Position numbers and translations under genes: made by a program. From Denitrificimonas caeni DSM 24390 (GTDB taxonomy: Bacteria > Pseudomonadota > Gammaproteobacteria > Pseudomonadales > Pseudomonadaceae): a stretch of 64,000 nucleotides of DNA. Under the pieces are notes generated by a model, which had not been told where the DNA came from, did not search any database, and was given only the letters and a program-made list of their open reading frames with translations. How positions within the stretch are numbered: the first letter of the stretch is position 1; every line of letters starts with the position of its first letter. Shown piece after piece: positions 56,508 through 64,000 of this stretch. The stretch spans positions 1 to 64,000 of the forward strand of contig NZ_ATXQ01000007.1 in NCBI RefSeq assembly GCF_000421765.1. Direction: 5' to 3'.

Positions 56508-57239
56508 ATGCGTTTTTTATTAGTGTTGTGCATGCTATTGGGCAGTCCAAGTGTTTTTGCCGATGCCTACCTTGAACTGTACCAAAAAGCCGGCTGGCCA
56601 CAGCAGCAAACACATTTTTCCAGCGCTCTAGAACAGGCACAATTGCGTTACAAAAACACGTTACCCAGCGCGATATATCAAGCATTACTGGAGAATAGCA
56701 ATAAGCGTTTTGCCACTGATGCCATGCATCAACGTGGACAACAAGCGCTGCGCCAGAACTTAGACAGTCCCAGCAGCGCTTTAGCTTTTTTTAATTCAGC
56801 GATTGGGCAAAAAATCAGTACCGCGGAAGTGGCAGCAACCCACCCTGAGCAGTTGCAACGCTATGCCGCAGGCTTACCGGCGATTGAAGCAGATGCCACG
56901 CGACGTTTGCTGATCCGTCATTTGGCTAATGCACTACCTGCCAGTAAATCCGGCGCAGAAGTGACATTAGCATTAGGTAGTGTCGCCGCTGACAGCTTAA
57001 GCCAAATGTTGCCCGGCCTGATGGGCGCAGAACAAGCCAATGCTTTACTGGAAAGTCAACGTCAGCGCTTACTCACAGAAATAGATGCCAATATTGATAA
57101 CACCTTACTGCATGTTTACCGAGATTTATCTGACGCTGAACTGGAAGAGTTTGTCAGCTTTGCGCAATCGCCTGAAGGACAAGCCTACTACCAAGCCGCG
57201 TTTAAAACACTGCAAGCCAGCTTGAGTAACCCGCAATAA
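56508..57239 (+). CDS. DUF2059 domain protein, exported
   Basis: The 243-residue protein is read from the ATG at 56508, which has GGGGA seven bases before it; the frame is open 13 codons further upstream. It has a signal peptide (MRFLLVLCMLLGSPSVFA). Two DUF2059-like helical regions are visible, and the C-terminal one has VYRDLSDAELEEFVSFAQSPEGQAYYQA, the family signature. It should be periplasmic. DUF2059 proteins have no established function. It is convergent with the alpha/beta hydrolase gene downstream. Confidence 0.78.
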   Translation: MRFLLVLCMLLGSPSVFADAYLELYQKAGWPQQQTHFSSALEQAQLRYKNTLPSAIYQALLENSNKRFATDAMHQRGQQALRQNLDSPSSALAFFNSAIGQKISTAEVAATHPEQLQRYAAGLPAIEADATRRLLIRHLANALPASKSGAEVTLALGSVAADSLSQMLPGLMGAEQANALLESQRQRLLTEIDANIDNTLLHVYRDLSDAELEEFVSFAQSPEGQAYYQAAFKTLQASLSNPQ

Positions 57240-57258
57240 TATTAAGCGAACCAGCAGA

Positions 57259-58197
57259 CTAACTAAGTTGCTCGGTTAAAAACTGAAAGTACTGTTCACG
57301 CATGACTGTTTGCTCATTGGCCAAATGATGCCGCGCCTCTGGCAGCAAAAGTATTTTTGGCTGGCTGAATTTATCATTTAAAACATTGAGATTATGTTGC
57401 CAGTCCACCGTCATATCTGCATCGCCTTGCACGATGATCGGACTACGACCGCTGGGCTTAGCTTGCTCGATATAGTTAATCCACTCGGCTAATGCACCCA
57501 CCCAAGCGGTCGGTAAAATACGCGCTTGCAATGGATCATTACGGACAAACTCGACAAATGCCGCATCATTGGAGTTGTTGGAAAAGCTCCTTGGCACGCT
57601 GCGCCGAAAGGGTTTCACCAACTGATAGAGCAGTTTGGATTGCTGCCATGCACGTGGACGCACCAGCGGCGCAAGCAAAATCGTCTCGCCCAGTTGTGAG
57701 ACGGGCGACTGATTGAGCAAATAATCAAAAGCAATCGCACCGCCGGTGCTTTGTCCAAGCAAATGCCAAGGTTTGGGCAATTGCAACTGCTCAGCTTTAG
57801 CCAGTAAGGCTTGCAGTACCTGCTGATACTCTTGAAAGCTGTTAATGCTGGCGCGCGCACCGCTGGATAAGCCATGCCCTGGGAAGTCGCAGCTGAGCAC
57901 GGCAAAACCTTGGCGTAAAGCCCAGTCATAGACATGGCCATACAAGCCCATATGATCATAGTAGCCATGCAGCACAATGACCGTTGCCAAGGCCTGCACA
58001 GGTCGTAAAACCTGCATGGCAAGGCGATAACCAGCGACTTCAACCATGCCCAAGCGAGCGTCCAAGTCTGGGAACTGCTGAGCAAAATCAATTTGATAAA
58101 AGCGTCGCCAGAGCTGCGCCAACTCAGGATCAACACTGCTCCGTTGCAATGCAGGCAAAGCGCGCCGTAACTGCTCTGGATTAAAGGTATTGATCAT
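57259..58197 (-). CDS. Alpha/beta hydrolase, lysophospholipase-like (PldB family)
   Basis: The protein of about 312 residues is read from the ATG at 58197, where GGAG lies about ten bases upstream. It has the oxyanion motif IVLHGYYDHMGLYGHVYDWALRQGF, CDFPGHGLSSGARASINSF, the nucleophile Ser in LLGQSTGGAIAFDYLL (about 165), the acid in VQGDADMTVDW and the His in LPEARHHLANE. This is the monoacylglycerol lipase / lysophospholipase type of fold. There is no signal peptide, so it is cytoplasmic. The substrate is inferred from the family only. Confidence 0.85.
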   Translation of the reverse strand: MINTFNPEQLRRALPALQRSSVDPELAQLWRRFYQIDFAQQFPDLDARLGMVEVAGYRLAMQVLRPVQALATVIVLHGYYDHMGLYGHVYDWALRQGFAVLSCDFPGHGLSSGARASINSFQEYQQVLQALLAKAEQLQLPKPWHLLGQSTGGAIAFDYLLNQSPVSQLGETILLAPLVRPRAWQQSKLLYQLVKPFRRSVPRSFSNNSNDAAFVEFVRNDPLQARILPTAWVGALAEWINYIEQAKPSGRSPIIVQGDADMTVDWQHNLNVLNDKFSQPKILLLPEARHHLANEQTVMREQYFQFLTEQLS

Positions 58198-58290
58198 CAG
58201 CGTGACTCCTGCAAGCGCCATGCGGCATCATGGACATATCTGTTTTTTGTGACTCATGGCAACCTATACTACCTTGTTAGCCGACTTTTT

Positions 58291-58869
58291 ATGAAAGCAT
58301 CTACTTTGAAAAAAACTCTTATTGGCCTGGCTTTATTACTGTGGCTGGGCGCTATGCTGACCGGTTTATGGTGGTATAAAACCCGTTTTATCCGACCATT
58401 TAGCGAAACCACGGCAATCTTTAGCGGCCAACAGTTGCGCTTGCCTAACAGCATTGCTGGCAGCGGCGCCATACGCTTTGTGCATTTTTGGGACCCAGCT
58501 TGTCCATGCAATGTCGGCAATCAGCAACACTTAGCTGAAATGCTCGAGCGCTACGCCGATGATGTGGAATTTTATCATTTGCAAAAACCCGGCAGTAGCG
58601 GGCAGTTACCAAAAGTTTTAAGCGCTATGCGTCATTTAAGCGGTTTGCCTGGTGCCGAACAATTGCCCGCCAGTCCCGCTGTGGCAATCTGGGATCGTGC
58701 AGGACAGTTAGCTTATTTTGGCCCTTATAGCGAAGGCGCAGTGTGTAACTCTAGCAATAGCTTTATCGAGCCCGTGTTAGATGCCTTAATTAATAATCGG
58801 CCGGTCAATGCGGCAAACACCTTGGCTGTAGGCTGTTTTTGTGATTGGCAGCAGAATCTTGACAAATGA
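58291..58869 (+). CDS. Membrane-anchored thioredoxin-like protein (DUF6436 type)
   Basis: The 192-residue protein is read from the ATG at 58291 (MKASTLKKTLIG). It has one N-terminal membrane helix (about 8-30) and a periplasmic thioredoxin-like domain. The site VHFWDPACPCNVGNQQHL has CPC in place of the usual CxxC. Later come the cis-Pro-like LPASPAVAIWDRAG and two more Cys (AVCNSSN, CFCDW). The layout resembles DUF6436 proteins of Pseudomonas. A redox role in the periplasm is inference. The dnr gene follows 84 bp after its stop. Confidence 0.75.
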   Translation: MKASTLKKTLIGLALLLWLGAMLTGLWWYKTRFIRPFSETTAIFSGQQLRLPNSIAGSGAIRFVHFWDPACPCNVGNQQHLAEMLERYADDVEFYHLQKPGSSGQLPKVLSAMRHLSGLPGAEQLPASPAVAIWDRAGQLAYFGPYSEGAVCNSSNSFIEPVLDALINNRPVNAANTLAVGCFCDWQQNLDK

Positions 58870-58953
58870 TAGGTTTAGCAAACTGTGTTAGGATTCGCGC
58901 AACCAATACGGCTATAAAAGGCTGTCCACTCACTTATACCAGTGGAACATAAA

Positions 58954-59643
58954 ATGGAACCGCATCCTTTATATCAAAAGATTTTACGTGAACATCATCT
59001 ATTTGCTGCACTCAATGATGCACAAATCACCCAGTTGATTGAAGAAAGCCAGCTGGTCAATTTAGAAAAAGGGGCTTACGTCTTTCGTCAAGGCGACCCA
59101 TGCAATAGTTTTGGCTTTGTGATTTCCGGTAGCGTCAAAATCTACCGTTTAACCCCGGACGGTCAGGAAAAAGTCTTCGAAGTGATTGGCGATCGCAACA
59201 TTTTTGCTGAGGCGATGATGTTTATGGGCACTGGTGCTTATGTAGCGACAGCACAAACCGTGCTACCGACACAACTATTACTGTTATCAAACGTCACTTA
59301 TACCCGTTTATTGCGTGAGAACACAGAAACGGCAATGGCCTTGCTAGCAGCACTGTCAGTGCGCATGCATCAGCGTTTAAATGAAATTGAAATTCTCTCA
59401 TTAAAAAACGCAACCCACCGGGTGATCCGCTATATTTTGGCGCAAGCGTTACGCGCATGCAGCAAATGCAGCACGCCAAGTTTTGAATTACCTATGGCTA
59501 AACGTTTAGTCGCTGGCCATTTATCAATTCAACCGGAAACTTTTTCGCGGATTATTCACCATCTGAGTGATGAAGGCATTATCAAAGTGGATGGCCGTTT
59601 AATCTGCATCTTAAATCGTGATCGTCTCGAAAATTACGAATAA
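58954..59643 (+). CDS. dnr: Crp/Fnr-family NO-responsive regulator Dnr
   Basis: The 229-residue regulator of denitrification has an N-terminal cyclic-nucleotide-like sensor domain (YVFRQGDPCNSFGFVISGSVKIYR), a dimer helix (about 130-150) and a C-terminal helix-turn-helix. In the latter, HLSIQPETFSRIIHHL carries the Glu-x-x-Ser-Arg contacts that read FNR-type half-sites. It has no N-terminal iron-sulphur Cys cluster, unlike ANR/FNR, so it is of the Dnr type that binds haem and senses NO. It neighbours dnrP and the nor genes, the Pseudomonas arrangement. I took the ATG at 58954; another lies four codons upstream. Confidence 0.9.
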   Translation: MEPHPLYQKILREHHLFAALNDAQITQLIEESQLVNLEKGAYVFRQGDPCNSFGFVISGSVKIYRLTPDGQEKVFEVIGDRNIFAEAMMFMGTGAYVATAQTVLPTQLLLLSNVTYTRLLRENTETAMALLAALSVRMHQRLNEIEILSLKNATHRVIRYILAQALRACSKCSTPSFELPMAKRLVAGHLSIQPETFSRIIHHLSDEGIIKVDGRLICILNRDRLENYE

Positions 59644-59652
59644 AGCTGTTAC

Positions 59653-59666
59653 TTGATAGCTATCAA
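59653..59666. promoter_or_regulatory. ANR/DNR box upstream of dnrP
   Basis: TTGATAGCTATCAA is a perfect palindrome matching the FNR/ANR/DNR consensus TTGAT-N4-ATCAA. It lies 51 bases before the dnrP start, as expected for oxygen- or NO-controlled activation near position -41.5. Confidence 0.85.
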
Positions 59667-59717
59667 GCCCTCTGTTGTGCAAGTTATGACAGGATCTGCA
59701 AAAAGGAGGGCATGCTT

Positions 59718-59918
59718 ATGACAACCTGTTTGTACTGCCAACACGACAACCCTGCCGAGCAATCGGTGTGTGAAAACTGCGGGATGAATTTACCCGAGCA
59801 CACCGAACGTAATCAGGCCCTGCGTTTATTACGCTTTAAACTCTTTGTGATTGGCTTGACCATTTTTTGTGCAATTATGATTGTCTGGTTGCCCCGCAGT
59901 AATCCTGCTGGCGGCTAA
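59718..59918 (+). CDS. dnrP: DnrP-type zinc-ribbon small membrane protein
   Basis: The 66-residue protein is read from the ATG at 59718, eight bases after an AGGAGG ribosome site; an in-frame ATG two codons upstream is too close to that site. It has a zinc-ribbon made of CLYC and CENCG, and one C-terminal membrane helix (LFVIGLTIFCAIMIVWLP). The neighbourhood and pattern match DnrP, the small protein encoded after dnr in Pseudomonas. Function unknown; it is probably a denitrification accessory. It overlaps the nnrS stop at its end (convergent). Confidence 0.8.
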   Translation: MTTCLYCQHDNPAEQSVCENCGMNLPEHTERNQALRLLRFKLFVIGLTIFCAIMIVWLPRSNPAGG

Positions 59919-61063
59919 GCAGAAGGTTTAAGCGTCTGCCCGTCGCGGCTTTGCCAAAACACCCGCAATAGCAACAGAAAACTCAGCGACCAAAATACTG
60001 CTGCGCTCAACAGCCAAGCACTACTTTGCTGTCCCAGTAATGCGGGGATCACCCGCAATAACGCGGCACAATTCATCAGCACGCCGGCAACATGACTCAA
60101 AGGCCGAGCATTAGGATCGCGAAATCGCTGCATCAATTGCGTACGCGCCATCACCGTAAGCGTCAAAGTGCCTAACGCGCCAACGGTGATGGCATGCACT
60201 GCGGCACTCAGTAACGCAGGCTTAAACAGCAAGGCGCAACCCAACAAAGATAAACCCAAGGCCAGCCACGCGTAGCCTGCTCCCAGTAGTAATAAATCCG
60301 CCCGATCTAAACAGTGCCATAACTGCCAGCGCGCCAGACGCAGTGCGGTCAACAGGCCGCAGCTTAAAACCACAGCGCCGGCCAACTGTTCACTAAGCAG
60401 ACCCGGCAAGGGATAGAGCGCCAACGCAACAAACAACAGAATCAATACTGCTCCTTCAATATTGGGCTGCACGCGCGCCTGTAAAGTACGCTGCTGACGT
60501 AACAAATGCCCCGCCACTGCCGGCGCGATAATGCGCCCGCCCATAAAGAACATCAGCAAAGTTAAGCCCAGTAACAGCTCCAGCAGAACGCTTTGCTCTT
60601 GCCAAGCCGGTTGCGCGGCGAGCACCAATAAGCTGCAGAGAACAATCAATAACGGTGCAGTGGTTTTATTGCGCCATTTTTTGGCTGAACGGGCAAAGCG
60701 TGGCACTGTCCAGTACGCCGTCAAGCCTGCAACCAATACAGCGCCAGCGACAGCCATGAGACCGCCTGGCAAGGATAAAAAGCCAATCCGTGCCAACAGC
60801 CAAACACCGATCAATAACAGGATCTTGCGTCCTTCCTGCGGCCCTAACAGATAACCTGCGACCACCAGCATGGCGTAACCAATCAATAGCTCATGGGCAT
60901 GACCGAAGGCGCTGTACAATCCTGCCGGTGCCGACACCCCGTAGAGCAAGGCCAAAATCGACCATGGCATGAGCAACGCCGCATAAGCAGCTGCCAGCGG
61001 AAACAGATAATAACTGGCTGGCTTATTACGCTTTTTCCGCACTAGCTGTTCAGCATTACTCAC
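59915..61063 (-). CDS. nnrS: NnrS family haem/copper membrane protein
   Basis: The 382-residue polytopic protein has about twelve membrane helices and matches NnrS: YYLFPLAAAYAALLMPWSIL near the N-terminus, FGHAHELLIGYAMLVVAGYLLG with conserved His, MGGRIIAPAVAGHLLR, and HAITVGALGTLTLTVMARTQL. NnrS proteins are haem and copper proteins that protect cells from NO and nitrosative stress and are regulated by NNR/DNR. The gene follows norD on the minus strand by 36 bp and is convergent with dnrP, their stop codons overlapping by three bases. Confidence 0.9.
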   Translation of the reverse strand: MSNAEQLVRKKRNKPASYYLFPLAAAYAALLMPWSILALLYGVSAPAGLYSAFGHAHELLIGYAMLVVAGYLLGPQEGRKILLLIGVWLLARIGFLSLPGGLMAVAGAVLVAGLTAYWTVPRFARSAKKWRNKTTAPLLIVLCSLLVLAAQPAWQEQSVLLELLLGLTLLMFFMGGRIIAPAVAGHLLRQQRTLQARVQPNIEGAVLILLFVALALYPLPGLLSEQLAGAVVLSCGLLTALRLARWQLWHCLDRADLLLLGAGYAWLALGLSLLGCALLFKPALLSAAVHAITVGALGTLTLTVMARTQLMQRFRDPNARPLSHVAGVLMNCAALLRVIPALLGQQSSAWLLSAAVFWSLSFLLLLRVFWQSRDGQTLKPSA

Positions 61064-61099
61064 AGATATTACCTTCCTCGTTTGATTAGAGGTTTCTAC

Positions 61100-62944
61100 C
61101 TATTGGGTCAACTGACGATACAACTGCGGTAAACGTGTCGGCAAATGCTCTGGTTCACGAATCAAGGTGTAGCCATTCGCACCAAACATATAGGGCAGAT
61201 AGTCAGCGGCTTCACGGTCAATGGTAATGCAAAATGGAATAATGCCCATTTTCTGTGCTTCTAATACCGCTTGCCGAGTATCTTCCACACCGTAACGGCC
61301 TTCATAGAGGTCCAAATCATTGGGCTTACCATCGGTGACTAGCAATAGCACTCGGCGCTTGTGCGGACGGTCTTTTAATAGCGCACTGGCTTGGCGAATC
61401 GCCGCGCCCATGCGTGTGTAATAACCGGGCTTCAGACCTTGAATGGTACCGCGCACGCCGTCTTCATAGCGCTGATCAAAGCGTTTTATCTCTTGCATAC
61501 GCACTTGATGGCGACGCAGTGAAGAAAAACCATACAGGGCAAAATCATCACCCACAGCCGAGAGTGCCTCGCCAAACAGCAACATACTGTCAGCCACCAC
61601 ATCGATCACGCGGCGCTCATCATTGATGTGCGAATCCGTCGACATGGATAAGTCGGCCAACAATAAACAGGATAAATCACGGTGCTGTTGACGTTTTTCC
61701 ATAAACAAGCCGCGCTCAGCCACTTGACCATGCTGACGCTCGACATGGAAGTCCAAGCAGGCCTGCAAATCCAGCTCATCACCTTGCGGCTGCTGATGCA
61801 GCCAACGTGGCTCACTGCGTAAATTCTCAAATTGACGGCGAATACGCCGCGCCAGCTGACTCAAACGCAACGGCAAAGGTGCCGCTTCTTGGTCGCGTGG
61901 TTGCATCATCTGCACATTAACAAAGTCCGCTTGCAGAGCATTTTTGCGAAAATCCCACTCGGGCAGTTTGATGCCCTCGCCCAGCGGAATATCATCGATA
62001 TCCGATGGTGGTAAATCCAAGTGCAGCTTTAAACCGCCACCTTTGCGTTTACGTTTACGCGATAAAGCAATTTCATCTAAATCATCGGCAACCCGCGCCG
62101 CATCGAGATCTTCGTTGTCATCACCACAGCGATCGACATCAATGTGTTCTGACCAACTGAATAGGTTCTCTAAGCGAAATAACAATAAGCCTTCTTTGCC
62201 CGAATTATCTTCAACTCGCTTGGCTTGCTTGCGTACATCACGGCCTTCGCCTTGTGCTGCACCTATCACATCACCCTCATCGTCCTCACCTTCCAGATCA
62301 CTGGCTTGTGGGTCGCCAAGGCGTTCAGCAGGATACAACCAGAGCGGTAACGGAAACGGCGCGCGTTCAGTGACAGGGAAATCCACCACACTGCCTGGCT
62401 CTAACAAAGCTTGGCGTAAAGCCCGCTCTAAAGCAGCTTCATTTTTCTTTAACGAATTCGGATCTGGACGCAACGCTAAATGCGCTTCCAGCAAACGCTG
62501 ATAACGCGGGCGCATGGCCGGGTATTGCTGCAGAAGATTTTTAGTCCAACGTTGATTATCACGACCCCAATGGCGCATTTTGTCAGAGGTGGCGGCCAGT
62601 AAGGCCAGCCAACGATACAGATCACGATTGAGTGCTGGATCAGGGTACACCGCTAAGCTGGCGGGTAGGCGTAAGTTTTCTGCATCCGCCCAAGCGACCG
62701 CTAACTGTTGGCTGCTGCCGGCGACTTGCTGAATTAAGGAGCGCCGTAACACCATTTTGCGCGCACTGGAGGCTTCCACAGCGACACCAGAAGCACCACC
62801 TAAGGCGCGAAATAGCACGGCTAAAGAGCGCTGCATATCTTCCAACTCAACCTGCGCTTCAGGAAAACCTGGATCTGCACGTCGAGTGATAAATTTATGC
62901 CAAATCTCACCGGCCCACTCTTCAACTTCAACACCAATACCCAT
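61100..62944 (-). CDS. norD: Nitric oxide reductase activation protein NorD
   Basis: The protein of about 614 residues has the NorD features. The N-terminus is MGIGVEVEEWAGEIWHKFI and a long acidic middle section follows (for example DLEGEDDEGDVIG). The C-terminal von Willebrand A domain has its MIDAS in LLADLSMSTDSHI (DxSxS) and LLVTDGKPNDLDLYEGRYG. NorD works with an AAA+ partner (NorQ/NirQ) to load the non-haem iron of nitric oxide reductase. The ATG at 62944 has GAGG upstream; the longer frame opens with GTG. It lies 123 bp downstream of norB, as in the norCBD operon. Confidence 0.93.
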   Translation of the reverse strand: MGIGVEVEEWAGEIWHKFITRRADPGFPEAQVELEDMQRSLAVLFRALGGASGVAVEASSARKMVLRRSLIQQVAGSSQQLAVAWADAENLRLPASLAVYPDPALNRDLYRWLALLAATSDKMRHWGRDNQRWTKNLLQQYPAMRPRYQRLLEAHLALRPDPNSLKKNEAALERALRQALLEPGSVVDFPVTERAPFPLPLWLYPAERLGDPQASDLEGEDDEGDVIGAAQGEGRDVRKQAKRVEDNSGKEGLLLFRLENLFSWSEHIDVDRCGDDNEDLDAARVADDLDEIALSRKRKRKGGGLKLHLDLPPSDIDDIPLGEGIKLPEWDFRKNALQADFVNVQMMQPRDQEAAPLPLRLSQLARRIRRQFENLRSEPRWLHQQPQGDELDLQACLDFHVERQHGQVAERGLFMEKRQQHRDLSCLLLADLSMSTDSHINDERRVIDVVADSMLLFGEALSAVGDDFALYGFSSLRRHQVRMQEIKRFDQRYEDGVRGTIQGLKPGYYTRMGAAIRQASALLKDRPHKRRVLLLVTDGKPNDLDLYEGRYGVEDTRQAVLEAQKMGIIPFCITIDREAADYLPYMFGANGYTLIREPEHLPTRLPQLYRQLTQ

Positions 62945-63067
62945 ATCCAACCTCACTTAGGGTTGCGCCAGCTGTAGAGCACACTCATACCGCTGTCGCT
63001 AAAACAACTTCGGCCCGCTGTACAAGCCGGGCCGAAGATCGTTACATCATCACGTTAACTCACGTAA

Positions 63068-64000
<933 letters not shown>

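Overview
The window looks like chromosome plus genomic island from a gammaproteobacterium of the Pseudomonadaceae. The core genes (coaD, YfhL-type ferredoxin, mutM, serA, a D-2-hydroxyglutarate dehydrogenase, dnr-dnrP, nnrS-norD-norB) are of Pseudomonas type. The core DNA is only moderately GC-rich, and the strain carries an ectoine operon and nitric-oxide respiration genes. A low-GC, denitrifying, salt-tolerant relative of Pseudomonas such as Thiopseudomonas would fit, but that is inference and no rRNA is present to settle it.

Left part, about 1 to 29,000, is accessory DNA. It opens with the edge of an IS66-type element and two eroded tRNA 3' ends. Next come membrane and stress genes (MgtC, DUF808, DUF475/TerC-like, TerB-like) and two related but distinct IS30 elements flanking a small secreted DUF2790 protein. 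A strikingly GC-rich metal-efflux operon follows on the minus strand (czcC-czcB-czcA plus a P1B-4 ATPase), with a divergent, much more AT-rich CzcR/CzcS-type two-component system. Beyond it lie a methyltransferase-like remnant, an IS3-family element, an IS21 remnant, and a subtilase whose 5' part was removed at the IS21 end. The block closes with a three-gene minus-strand module: a small ParB-like protein and two very large tyrosine recombinases. It abuts a tRNA-Arg(CCG) gene that is cut just after its anticodon loop, which marks the likely island boundary.

Middle part, about 29,100 to 41,600. A tightly overlapping four-gene operon looks like an undescribed exopolysaccharide synthesis and secretion system. 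It encodes a TackOD1 zinc-ribbon plus degenerate GGDEF protein, a processive family-2 glycosyltransferase, an outer-membrane TolC-like channel fused to a TIM-barrel domain, and a HlyD-type adaptor. Then come a YdcF-like protein, succinate-semialdehyde dehydrogenase, a sirtuin, and an overlapping pair of a lipase-like lipoprotein and a DUF4105 membrane protein.

Right part, about 41,600 to 64,000, is ordinary chromosome. It holds the ectoine operon ectA-ectB-ectC-ask, with hairpins in its gaps, followed by coaD, ferredoxin, gamma-glutamyltransferase, a Na/Pi transporter, mutM, an FAH-family enzyme, D-2-hydroxyglutarate dehydrogenase, serA and several small envelope or hydrolase genes. It ends with the NO-respiration block: dnr, dnrP behind a perfect ANR/DNR box, and the convergent norB-norD-nnrS genes. 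norB runs off the right edge.
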